Positions 34,416 through 42,566 of a stretch of 64,000 nucleotides of DNA are shown piece by piece; the first letter of the stretch is position 1; the number at the start of each line of letters is the position of its first letter. This DNA comes from Flavipsychrobacter sp. (GTDB taxonomy: Bacteria; Bacteroidota; Bacteroidia; Chitinophagales; Chitinophagaceae): NCBI GenBank assembly GCA_016786565.1, contig JAEUVY010000080.1, forward strand, positions 140,360 through 204,359, written 5' to 3'. A program made the position numbers and the translations under genes. The notes beneath the pieces were generated by a model, which saw only the letters and a list, made by a program, of their open reading frames with translations, did not search any database and was not told the origin of the DNA.

Positions 34416-35075
34416 TCAGGGTTGCGCGGCGGTAACGATCTCTGCAACGGGCGCAGTTACCGGGCGCAGTGGAATCTTCCGCGACCGCTTGCCCGCCCTC
34501 GACTTGATGCGGCTGAGCGCCTCGGGTGTCACGCCCAGGTAAGAGGCTATCATGTACTGTGGCACCCGCTGAATGAGCCATGGCTTGTCGCGCACAATGG
34601 CAGCATATTGGTCGTCAATGCTCACGGTAACCTGCGTGGTAGTACGGCGGCACATGTCTTTAAATAACTCTTCGGCTATCAGCCGGCCAATGTAGTTAGC
34701 CTCGGGTATTTGTTTGTAGATCACCTGCAGGTCGTCAAACGAAAGGTCCACCACTTCGGTGTCTTCCAGTGCCTGCACAAAGGTGGTGGCGGGTTCGCGC
34801 ATCAGAAAGCTGCGATAGTCGGCGGCATAGTCGCCCTCTTTAAAGAACTCCGATACCTTTTCGCGACCGTCTACCAGGTGGTACATGCGCAGCAGGCCAT
34901 AATTCAGGAACGACACATGGTTGGCCACCACACCCTGCTTCTGCAGAAACTCGCCCTTCTTCAGGGTGCGTATGGTGAAGTGGTCTGTGCAAAGTTCCCA
35001 CGCATCGCTGGTGAGGGCGGGTAAAAGGGAAAGATAATAGGCGCGTATACGTTCGAATTGCGGCGATGGTTCCAT
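34416..35075 (-). CDS. Crp/Fnr-family regulator (Bacteroidota type)
   Basis: 219 residues. Cyclic-nucleotide-binding fold (FTIRTLKKGEFLQKQG, YGLLRMYHL, EGDYAADYRSFL) and a C-terminal helix-turn-helix containing VPQYMIASYLGVTPEALSRIKSR. The recognition helix lacks the usual E-SR Crp pattern. No cysteine cluster, so it is not an iron-sulfur sensor like the regulator at 17.7 kb. A C-terminal tail of about 20 residues (KIPLRPVTAPVAEIVTAAQP) is extra. A TACATTTG -7 element lies about 10 bases upstream of the start. It precedes the TonB receptor on the same strand. Confidence 0.88.
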   Translation of the reverse strand: MEPSPQFERIRAYYLSLLPALTSDAWELCTDHFTIRTLKKGEFLQKQGVVANHVSFLNYGLLRMYHLVDGREKVSEFFKEGDYAADYRSFLMREPATTFVQALEDTEVVDLSFDDLQVIYKQIPEANYIGRLIAEELFKDMCRRTTTQVTVSIDDQYAAIVRDKPWLIQRVPQYMIASYLGVTPEALSRIKSRAGKRSRKIPLRPVTAPVAEIVTAAQP

Positions 35076-35133
35076 ATGCTATTTACAAATGTAAGGATAT
35101 GGCGTCAATTGTATATTAAGTGAACCGCTGCCA

Positions 35134-36414
35134 TCAGGCAGGTATTGACGAAATGTACTCCGACAGATTGCGTGTGCTTCGGTCTAACCTGTCGAGCGAC
35201 TCTCTAATCTCGGAGGCAACAAAGTCAAGCTCTGCCCTGTCCACCATAGAATCGTTCAGCAATCTGGAAACGCCTATGATGCTGGTGACCGGCTGCCTGA
35301 TCTCGTGCGATATCCTGTGCAAGATGTGGGTGGTCTCGCCCATACGCCGCTTCCGTTCTTTTTCTTTGAGCACACGGTCGGTTATATCCATAGAGAGGAT
35401 GAAGATGCCTTCTTCTGCGGGCTCGACCCGCAGCTCGAAATAACCCATGGTACCATCGGCATACACGAACTCGCTTTCATACACCTCCGGTTTGCGGGTA
35501 TCTATACAGCGGTCCAGCACCCGGAACATCTCGCTTTCTTCCACCCCGGGATACACCTCCATCATGGTGCGGCCTATCAGTTGGCTCCTCGGCACTTTGG
35601 CCTGTCGCACAGCGGCATCGTTAAGGTAAATGTAGCGCCAGTCATTGCCTATGATCTGCGCCCCCTCCATCATGCTGTCCAGCATGCGGCGGTAGCGCGA
35701 CTCGTGCTGCCGTATCACCTCGGTATTCCGACTCACTCTTTCCTCCAATCCGGCGTTAATTTCCAGTATCTCTTTCTCGGCTTTTTGTCGTTTGGCGAAC
35801 TGGTCTGTTACCAGCCGGAAGGTGACAGAGACACCTATCACCGATGCAATAGCCAGTGCAATAACGCTATAGGTAAGTTCGTCCTGACTTTTGATGAACC
35901 TTGCTTTACGCATTTGCAGCAAACGCCGCTCTTCGTTCTCAAACTCGGCCACCAGCTTATTTATCCTTTGCAGGTAGTCTTTGCGCATGGCATACTGCAC
36001 CATAATAGTACCAGCCACCGGCCCCGACCTGTCGGTGACTGCCATTATGGAATCGGATAGGGCAAGGCGCTCTTCTATTACATTGCCCACCTGCTTCAGC
36101 AGTTCCTGCTGGGCGGGATTATCGCGCACCATGGCGTTGATATTATACAGATGCCCGAAGATGGTGGCGCGGTGCGATCGCATCAACCCTCCTGCAGCAG
36201 TATCGGCCACCAATACATATCTGGTAGCCGCCAGTATGTTGTCTTTGATGGCAGACCGGGCCTTGGTGATGTCGAGCAGCACATCATTAGTGTGCACTAC
36301 CCATGTATAGTCCGACTTATTCTGCTTCACCGTCCTGAATACCAGACCTGCCATTGCTGTTAATACAACGATAGCAATAACGAAGAACAGCCACAATTTA
36401 GTTTTGAACGACAT
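35134..36414 (-). CDS. CHASE3-PAS-HisKA sensor lacking the ATPase domain
   Basis: 426 residues: transmembrane helix 1 (7-27), a four-helix periplasmic sensor of CHASE3/4HB type (30-175), transmembrane helix 2 (182-204), a coiled coil (205-240), a PAS domain (245-345, GAQIIGNDWRYIYLNDAAV) and a HisKA dimerisation/phosphoacceptor segment with H-box RISHEIRQPVTSIIGVS (His370). The protein stops about 55 residues after the histidine, so there is no HATPase_c domain and no N, G1 or G2 box. It cannot autophosphorylate by itself. It may receive phosphate from another kinase, for instance the divergently coded TPR kinase, or be a degenerate kinase. Divergent from that gene over 169 bases. Confidence 0.85.
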   Translation of the reverse strand: MSFKTKLWLFFVIAIVVLTAMAGLVFRTVKQNKSDYTWVVHTNDVLLDITKARSAIKDNILAATRYVLVADTAAGGLMRSHRATIFGHLYNINAMVRDNPAQQELLKQVGNVIEERLALSDSIMAVTDRSGPVAGTIMVQYAMRKDYLQRINKLVAEFENEERRLLQMRKARFIKSQDELTYSVIALAIASVIGVSVTFRLVTDQFAKRQKAEKEILEINAGLEERVSRNTEVIRQHESRYRRMLDSMMEGAQIIGNDWRYIYLNDAAVRQAKVPRSQLIGRTMMEVYPGVEESEMFRVLDRCIDTRKPEVYESEFVYADGTMGYFELRVEPAEEGIFILSMDITDRVLKEKERKRRMGETTHILHRISHEIRQPVTSIIGVSRLLNDSMVDRAELDFVASEIRESLDRLDRSTRNLSEYISSIPA

Positions 36415-36583
36415 ACGCGGTTTCGTTTAGGCAATGCCCCAAATTACACTAATAATCTATTCAAAAATTGACAAATTGGTCGGCGCCGGATTATAAATCT
36501 GTTATCACGCCCACGAACACTAATAATATGTGTCTGTTTCGTGAACATTCTATGAACTATCTTTACTTGGACAAGCTACACTT

Positions 36584-38821
36584 ATGCCCGATCTTTTGCA
36601 CTTACCTCAAGCTGGTCGTATACAAACGGATCAGTTCGACTGTGCTGGCAAGAACCGGTTTCTCACGCCGGCAGCAATAGTTTTTGCTTCATTTCTGGCA
36701 GTTAACATCCCCAACAAAGCTTTTGCCGGCCGCAGCGATAGCCTGAGGAAAGTATTGCAGACGGCATCAGTTGCTGATACTACCCGGGCGCAGGCACTAC
36801 TGGGAATGGCCTGGGAGTATAAGAACAGGAATACAAATTCTGATTCCATCCGGCATTATTCTGATGCCGCGCTGAAACTTTCGGCACGTATTGGTTACAC
36901 CCGGGGCGAGGCACTGGCGCACATGTATGAGGGCATTGCCGATGTGCTGGACCAGAACTACGACAAGGCACAGGCCAACCTGATGAAGGCCTGGGCGGTG
37001 ATGGAAAAACAGCCGCCATCGAAAGATGTAAACGAGCTGCTGCACAACATAGGATTGGTCTATTACATGCAGACGAAATTTCCGGAAGCTATTGCTTACT
37101 TCGAGCGATCCAAAAAGTCGGCGAAGGATATTGGCAACGACAGCCGTGTGGCCCGCGCCTATTTTTACCTCGGCGATATCTACAACGACATGGGCAATTT
37201 TGCCGCGTCGCTGAAAGAGTACCTGGGTGCACTGAAGATATATGAGACATTGGGTGCCACCAACTCAGCATCCAACTGCTATACCAACATTGCCACACTA
37301 TATGCTCAACTGAAAGAGTTTGACAAGGCGCGGGAATATGTGGGCAAAAGTCCGAAGAGTTTTGAGAGTTCCACCAATCCGCAAGAGGTATATCAAAACT
37401 ATGCTAACATAGGGTTTGTATACAGCCTGATGGAAGACTACCAGAAAGCGCTGGAACTGTTCAATAGGGGTTTGCGTCTTACAGACTCTATGGGCGACGA
37501 ATACTGGAATACGGTATTTCTCACCAATACTGCCGAAATATACACTACCACCAAACAACCGGCCAAAGCACTGGCTGCATATGAGGTTGTGTTGAAGCGG
37601 CAAAAGACTGTTCCGGATGTGAATTTTGTTCTGTCGGCCCATTCGGGTATGGGGCGCATACTGTTTGAACAAGGCAAGAAAAGAGAGGGAGTGGCACACA
37701 TGCAGGAGGCGCTGAAGCTGATGCAACAGACGGGGCAGAAGAAGCTGGCCATGGAGACATCGGGCGAGCTGGCCAATATGTATGAGGCCACCGGCGACTA
37801 CAAAAAAGCTTTGGAGCTGTCGCATACCTATCAGCGCTACAAAGACAGCCTGTTTAATGCCGACAACGAAAGGAAGATACAGAAGATACAGTATGACCAC
37901 GACCTTGAAAAAAAGCAACTGCAGATACAGGAGCTGAAAAAGACCAGGGACATACAGGCATCATTCGCACGCAAGATGAAAATAGCCCTGGTAGTGCTGT
38001 TGGCGAGTACAGTATTGCTCATCACTATGCTGGTACTGTTCTACAGAAAGAAACGATCTGAAAAACGGGCAAAGGAAAAAGTGCAGGGGCAAAAAGAACA
38101 ATTGCAGTTGCAGGCCAGCCGCCTTGAAGAGCTGAACCACTTTAAAGACAAGACCTTCTCGGTGCTGTCGCACGACCTGCGGGGCCCCATCAATTCGATT
38201 ACCGCCGCCATTCAGATGCTGAATAATAAGCAGCTGACCACCGAGGAATATGAGATACTGAAACCCGACATCAACAACCAGCTAAGCACGCTGAACCTGC
38301 TGCTGGACAATGTGCTGATGTGGGCACGCAGCTATATGCAGGAAACCAAGGCATCGGACCCGGCGCCTACAGATATCGTTCAGCTGATAGGCGGAAACCT
38401 TTCGTTGTTGGGTGAGACCGCCGAGCGCAAGCAGATAACCCTCACAGGCACCACTGGCGCGCCGGTCATGGCTTTTTGCGATGGCGGCCAGATCAACATT
38501 GTGTTGCGCAACCTTATCATGAACGCGCTCAAGTTCACAGCAGCGGGTGGTAGCGTATCGGTGCAGTGTTCTGAGGTGGCGAACACGGTGCGCATTACGG
38601 TGACCGATACCGGTGTGGGTATGGATGCCGAACAACTGGAAAGCCTGTTCACCGCAAAAGACGGACGAAACACCTATGGCACCGAGGGTGAGCGCGGCAT
38701 TGGTCTGGGGTTGCTACTGTGCCAGGAATTTGTGCGGGTGAATGACGGCACTATTGAGGTGCAGAGCGAAAAAGGAAAGGGCAGCACGTTTGTAGTGACC
38801 CTGCCGGTCGCCTGCCCCTAA
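36584..38821 (+). CDS. TPR-containing sensor histidine kinase
   Basis: 745 residues: N-terminal hydrophobic signal (about 25-45), six or more tetratricopeptide repeats in the periplasm (about 60-440, such as LLHNIGLVYYMQTKFPEAIAYF), a coiled coil, one transmembrane helix (MKIALVVLLASTVLLITMLVLF, about 465-487), a second coiled coil, HisKA with SVLSHDLRGPINSITA (His530) and a full HATPase domain (N-box Asn647, G1 DTGVG at 675, G2 GIGLGLLL). Periplasmic TPR kinases are a Bacteroidota speciality; the ligand is unknown. No response regulator lies next to it. Start codon at 36584 is the only ATG before the signal. Confidence 0.9.
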   Translation: MPDLLHLPQAGRIQTDQFDCAGKNRFLTPAAIVFASFLAVNIPNKAFAGRSDSLRKVLQTASVADTTRAQALLGMAWEYKNRNTNSDSIRHYSDAALKLSARIGYTRGEALAHMYEGIADVLDQNYDKAQANLMKAWAVMEKQPPSKDVNELLHNIGLVYYMQTKFPEAIAYFERSKKSAKDIGNDSRVARAYFYLGDIYNDMGNFAASLKEYLGALKIYETLGATNSASNCYTNIATLYAQLKEFDKAREYVGKSPKSFESSTNPQEVYQNYANIGFVYSLMEDYQKALELFNRGLRLTDSMGDEYWNTVFLTNTAEIYTTTKQPAKALAAYEVVLKRQKTVPDVNFVLSAHSGMGRILFEQGKKREGVAHMQEALKLMQQTGQKKLAMETSGELANMYEATGDYKKALELSHTYQRYKDSLFNADNERKIQKIQYDHDLEKKQLQIQELKKTRDIQASFARKMKIALVVLLASTVLLITMLVLFYRKKRSEKRAKEKVQGQKEQLQLQASRLEELNHFKDKTFSVLSHDLRGPINSITAAIQMLNNKQLTTEEYEILKPDINNQLSTLNLLLDNVLMWARSYMQETKASDPAPTDIVQLIGGNLSLLGETAERKQITLTGTTGAPVMAFCDGGQINIVLRNLIMNALKFTAAGGSVSVQCSEVANTVRITVTDTGVGMDAEQLESLFTAKDGRNTYGTEGERGIGLGLLLCQEFVRVNDGTIEVQSEKGKGSTFVVTLPVACP

Positions 38822-39246
38822 CTACTGTGGTCTGATACGATGACCCACTCTCCCTTTATCTTGCGCAGCACCAAAGTGTATGAGCCTGAGACATCGCCGG
38901 CCTTGCGTGCCAGCGACCATTTGCCCACCACAAAGTAGTATTGACGAGACAGCCTTTTGCAGCTAAGTATGGTAGAGGTGAGTGTGCCCATGTGGTCGGC
39001 ATCGGGGTAGCTCTTTTTGTAACGGGCCAGTGTGCCTGCATAACCATATGACGGCCCCTTTGAACCTATGAACAGCAGGCTGTCATGCTCCCAGTAGCCG
39101 TGCATGTACCCTTCTATGTTGCCCTTGTTCCACCGGGTGACCTGCGCGGCCAGCATGCTGCGAATAGCCCGCTCGTTGCGCCCTCCCGCGGAGGCAGACA
39201 GTGACATAGCAACCAATAACACCATGATAAAACTAAACTGCCTCAT
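38818..39246 (-). CDS. secreted NTF2-like (DUF4440) protein
   Basis: 142 residues: signal peptide (FIMVLLVAMSLSASA), then an NTF2/SnoaL-like fold with IRSMLAAQVTRWNKGNIEGY, the DSLLFIG strand, ARYKKSYPDADHMGTL and the closing GEWVIVSDHSS. This is the DUF4440 pattern, found in small periplasmic ligand-binding or ketosteroid-isomerase-like proteins. The start overlaps the end of the small membrane gene (ATGA), showing coupling; the frame upstream of 39246 is not used. Tail-to-tail overlap of 4 bases with the TPR kinase gene. Confidence 0.8.
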   Translation of the reverse strand: MRQFSFIMVLLVAMSLSASAGGRNERAIRSMLAAQVTRWNKGNIEGYMHGYWEHDSLLFIGSKGPSYGYAGTLARYKKSYPDADHMGTLTSTILSCKRLSRQYYFVVGKWSLARKAGDVSGSYTLVLRKIKGEWVIVSDHSS

Positions 39247-39458
39247 AGTCTGTGTTTTTCGGGGTCGTAGTTGAGGTGATAGTAAGGAGAATCGGGGGTG
39301 AAGAACCAGGCCGCCAGGTACACAAGCAAACCCAGCACCAGCAGCCATATACCCCACCGGCGACTACTGCCGCCATCGTTCACATACCGGAACATGAGCA
39401 CAAGGCCACTAAGAACCAGGATAGTACCTATATATATGACTGCCAGCAGATCGCCCAT
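39243..39458 (-). CDS. small two-span membrane protein
   Basis: 71 residues with two hydrophobic helices (LLAVIYIGTILVLSGLVLMF and WGIWLLVLGLLVYLAAWFF) joined by a basic loop (NDGGSSRR) and ending in a soluble tail. Overlaps the DUF4440 gene by 4 bases (ATGA), so both come from one mRNA. No family is recognised. Confidence 0.65.
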   Translation of the reverse strand: MGDLLAVIYIGTILVLSGLVLMFRYVNDGGSSRRWGIWLLVLGLLVYLAAWFFTPDSPYYHLNYDPEKHRL

Positions 39459-39549
39459 TTTCTTTTCACACAGTTTTGGGGCTGCAATATCGGAAAATAT
39501 GCATTAAAGCAATTGTCAATAACTATCAGTTAGCAATCTCAGCGGGCGC

Positions 39550-40968
39550 TTACTTCTTTTTCCTGTATTTGGCTATCAGGTCGGCGACAGACGGCCTCAT
39601 CAGGAACTCAGGATTGAGCTCTGTGAACAGTTTCAGCTTCTTAGGTGCCATTTCCAGGGCAGTTTCCAGTTGCAGCAGGGCTTCTTTTGCCTTGCCCATC
39701 TCCAGCAGGGCTGCCGCGTGGAAGTAGTGGAAATCGCCTTTTTCGCCGCAATGTTCGGTAGCTACCTGCAGTTGCAAAATGGCCTCGTCGTAGTAACCGG
39801 CCAGGTACAATCCGCGCACGAGGGATACCCAAGTGGTCTTATTGTCCGGCTTCAGGCGCACCGCGTTGAGGTAACAAACCAGTGCTTCGCTCTTCACATC
39901 CAGCTCCATGAGGCAGTTGCCTATAGCCATGCAGTAGGAAGCATTGTCTTTATCGAGGTGCAGCGCCACCGAGAAGGACTTTATCGCCTTTTCCCATTGT
40001 TTCTCGCGGGTGTAGGTCTCGCCTATCTTATAAAAAATGCTATCGTCCTGCGGGCTCAGTTGCGATGCCTGCCTGTAGTATTGGCGGGCGCGTGTATAAT
40101 CTTTCTTCTTCTCCCAGCAATAGCCCATTGCCTCAAAGATCACGTCTTCGGGCTTGCCTATCTCCATGTGCTTCTCCAATACCTCCAATGCGGGTTCGTA
40201 CTGGCGCAGACGCATGAAGGCATCGGCCATGTTGCGGTAGGCAAATTCAAATTTTTCGTCGATGGCCACACAGAACTGGTAGGCATCTATCGCTTTCTCA
40301 TACAACTTCAAACCCTGGTAAGCGGCACCCAGATTGAACCAGGCAAGCGCGTTGTAGGGATCTTCGTCGGTGAGGTTGGTATGTATGGTCACGCTTTCGT
40401 CCAGACGGCCGGTGAATTCGGCCCAGAAGCAGATCTTCTGCAGAGCCTCTTCGTTGCGGCGGTCTATCTGTATCACCCTCTTCAACGTATTGAATACGGC
40501 GTCAAAATCTTCGCCTTCGTCATATACATCAGAAAGTTCCAGCAATATCTCCACTTTGTCTTTGCCACCAAAGTTCTCTGACTGCTGCTCCAGCCATAGC
40601 GCGGCCTGCGGCTGACGGAACTGGGACATAAGGATATCGGAGCGCAGCAATACGGCATCGAGGTTGCGCATATCGAACTGCTCCATCTCATCAAGCGCAC
40701 GCAGCGCCTGACCGTATTTCTGCGATTGTGTCAGTATCTCGGCTTTCAGCAACAATATTGATGCTGAAAAAGGATAATAAGTTCCGGCTATTTCGCAGGC
40801 GGTAAGTGCCTGCTCTTCGTTGCTGCTGCTAAAGAAATACTCTATCACCCTTTCAAACTCCTCTTCATCCAATATGGTAGATGATTCACCTTTCCTCAAC
40901 TGTTCATAGCGGTGCAGGGTATCTTCAAATGGCCCCCATTCATCATCATTAAAATCGTCCTCAAACAT
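39550..40968 (-). CDS. tetratricopeptide-repeat protein
   Basis: 472 residues from ATG at 40968. Acidic N-terminus (FEDDFNDDEWGPFEDTLHRY), then about ten TPR units spanning the rest (for example ALAWFNLGAAYQGLKLYEKAIDAY, FAYRNMADAFMRLRQYEPAL), ending in a basic tail (LIAKYRKKK). No signal peptide, so cytosolic. A scaffold for protein-protein contacts; the partner is not evident. A TAACTTTG -7 element lies 18 bases upstream of the start (minus strand). Confidence 0.85.
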   Translation of the reverse strand: MFEDDFNDDEWGPFEDTLHRYEQLRKGESSTILDEEEFERVIEYFFSSSNEEQALTACEIAGTYYPFSASILLLKAEILTQSQKYGQALRALDEMEQFDMRNLDAVLLRSDILMSQFRQPQAALWLEQQSENFGGKDKVEILLELSDVYDEGEDFDAVFNTLKRVIQIDRRNEEALQKICFWAEFTGRLDESVTIHTNLTDEDPYNALAWFNLGAAYQGLKLYEKAIDAYQFCVAIDEKFEFAYRNMADAFMRLRQYEPALEVLEKHMEIGKPEDVIFEAMGYCWEKKKDYTRARQYYRQASQLSPQDDSIFYKIGETYTREKQWEKAIKSFSVALHLDKDNASYCMAIGNCLMELDVKSEALVCYLNAVRLKPDNKTTWVSLVRGLYLAGYYDEAILQLQVATEHCGEKGDFHYFHAAALLEMGKAKEALLQLETALEMAPKKLKLFTELNPEFLMRPSVADLIAKYRKKK

Positions 40969-41135
40969 AAGCACATTGATTTATACCAAAGTTACTCAAA
41001 ATAGCATAGCCTGTGAGTGGGGCTATGTTACCTGAGTGTCAAAATACACACATTGTTAACAATAGGCATATCAATAAAAATTCTATCGCAGGCGTTTACG
41101 GGGCATTTTAACAATAACAGGCGCAGGGAAATGCG

Positions 41136-41143
41136 TACCTTTG
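41136..41143 (+). promoter_or_regulatory. -7 promoter element (TACCTTTG) upstream of ssrA
   Basis: Exact match to TAnnTTTG, 91 bases upstream of the mature tmRNA 5' end. The ~90 bases between would be a 5' leader removed by RNase P. A small hairpin CATAGCC/GGCTATG lies upstream near 41008-41030. Confidence 0.6.
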
Positions 41144-41234
41144 CACCGGTTCTTTTACATCATTGCCGCCTATGAACCTGATGCTGCATGCCCGCAGCGC
41201 AGGACTGAAGCGGCAACTGTACCTAAACAAGACC

Positions 41235-41601
41235 GGGGCCGACCGGTTTTGACAGCATAGGGCAGGGTATGTAAGCATGTGGTGCGTTGTGTAGTTAGCA
41301 CCTTAATCTGAATGCTCAACTTTCGAATGGCGAATACTCTTACGCCATGGCTGCCTAATCAGAGATTAGCGTAGTCATTATGGCCGCCGGGAATGCTGCC
41401 TGTTGCAGTCCCCGCCGCCCAATCAACCAAATGACAGGATAGGCTTGTGCCCGCTGCGTGCACCGGATGAAAACCATAGCAGATAAGGAAACTGTTGGTT
41501 CGTTCTGCCCCGGCCGGTTCCCGACAATTAATGCAGAAATAAACATGTAGAAAGCATATCGGGCATATGTTTGGACGCGGGTTCGACTCCCACCGGCTCC
41601 A
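41235..41601 (+). ncRNA. ssrA: tmRNA (ssrA)
   Basis: About 367 nt. 5' end GGGGCCGACCGGTTTTGACA pairs with 3' CGGCTCC to form the 7-bp acceptor stem (one G-U); discriminator A at 41601. The T arm reads GCGGGTTCGACTCCCAC at 41577-41593. The tag frame at 41329-41358 codes for GEYSYAMAA and a TAA stop, a proteolysis tag of the -AMAA/-ALAA type seen in Bacteroidota. The terminal CCA is not encoded (ACAA follows), so it must be added after transcription. tmRNA frees stalled ribosomes and marks the unfinished protein for degradation. Its 3' end is the left border of the restriction island. Confidence 0.97.
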
Positions 41602-41732
41602 CAAAATGAGGAAGGGTGCGCAGAGCGAGAGCGATGCCACCCTGTCTCATTTTCCCCTTTCAGCCGCTGCAGCTTCTTCAGCGAAGGCGGCTCCGCTCCC
41701 ACTCTGTTCCCCGCTCATAAAAATTTTTATTA

Positions 41733-42084
41733 CTGCGCAGTTTTGTGTTAATCCATTGATTCTCAATAAAAAGGTGGGAAGCAGGTGCGCAGTTTGCTTC
41801 CCACTGCTTCCCAAAACCTGCGCACTTCTTCTCACTTTCTTCCCATCCCGAAAGCTTTCGGGACAAGCAGGGTGAGAAGTAGATTACAATCACCATATAT
41901 GCCTCTTAACCTCATTTTCTGCAACATCAATACAAGTTACAACCAGCATAACTACTGGACAAAAAGAAAATCTGTGATAGTGCGTTTTGTGCAATGTCAT
42001 AAAAAAAGCCCTGAAGGGGCGGCATGACTATAGAAAAATGACCACCGCACCACCCGAACCCCGAAGGGGTGATATGATTATATG
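41733..42084 (+). repeat. ~300-bp interspersed repeat, copy D, with inner twin hairpins
   Basis: Core 41733-42010: TGCGCAG outer end, CATTGATTCTCAAT centre, GTGCGCAG / CTGCGCAC stem, ATACAAGTTACAACCAGCAT, inner end GTGATAGTGCGTTTTGTGCA then TGTCATAAAAAAAGCC. The hairpin CCCGAAAGCTTTCGGG is nested at 41848-41863. Two GCCCCGAAGGGG-type hairpins, each followed by a TATGATTATA-like sequence, extend the element to about 42084. Mirror partner of copy E. Confidence 0.85.
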
Positions 42085-42174
42085 AAGGGCGCAGCAGGTC
42101 GATGCGGCAACAAAGAATACATATAATACACAAAAGATGTAATTTTATCTTTTTATCAAACCCCACCTCGAAAC

Positions 42175-42495
42175 ATGATAGTATATTCCTCCATATCCCG
42201 AAAAGAATTTGCAAACCTCATCGGGCAATTGCCTGCAAAGATCCCGAGTTTCTCAGGCAGAACGTTCTATTACGACATTAATCTACAGGGCGATTATATT
42301 CACTTAAAAAGAGGTTCCAATGATGCTGAAGTGCGCATCAAGCTCAAGGAGTTGCATGAAGCCTACTGTAGATTAGAACGGATAGACACCGCCATGATAA
42401 GACCTTACATTACCGGCAGGGTATATTCACCATCGTGTGCCTTGTTGGTGGCCATGAAGCTATACCACCCCGATGGCCGCCGCACTACCCTCTGA
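42175..42495 (+). CDS. hypothetical protein upstream of the restriction enzyme
   Basis: 106 residues, basic, cytosolic (MIVYSSISRKEFANLIGQLP; then FYYDINLQGDYIHLKRG; VRIKLKELHEAYCRLERID). The C-terminal part (MIRPYITGRVYSPSCALLVAM) looks like a conserved helix-strand unit. No helix-turn-helix, so not an obvious control protein. It sits 71 bases before the type IIG gene in the same orientation and inside the repeat-bounded island; I infer that it belongs to that module but cannot name a function. Confidence 0.6.
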   Translation: MIVYSSISRKEFANLIGQLPAKIPSFSGRTFYYDINLQGDYIHLKRGSNDAEVRIKLKELHEAYCRLERIDTAMIRPYITGRVYSPSCALLVAMKLYHPDGRRTTL

Positions 42496-42566
42496 CCCCA
42501 ACTACCTAAACCGCTAGTTATACACAGCAACACACTGTTGCCGCTAAATTTGTATTTTACAATCTC

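Noticed and set aside
41355..41702. 115-residue frame antisense to the tmRNA
   Set aside because: It lies across the tmRNA and its 3' end; such frames are often annotated by mistake opposite structured RNAs.
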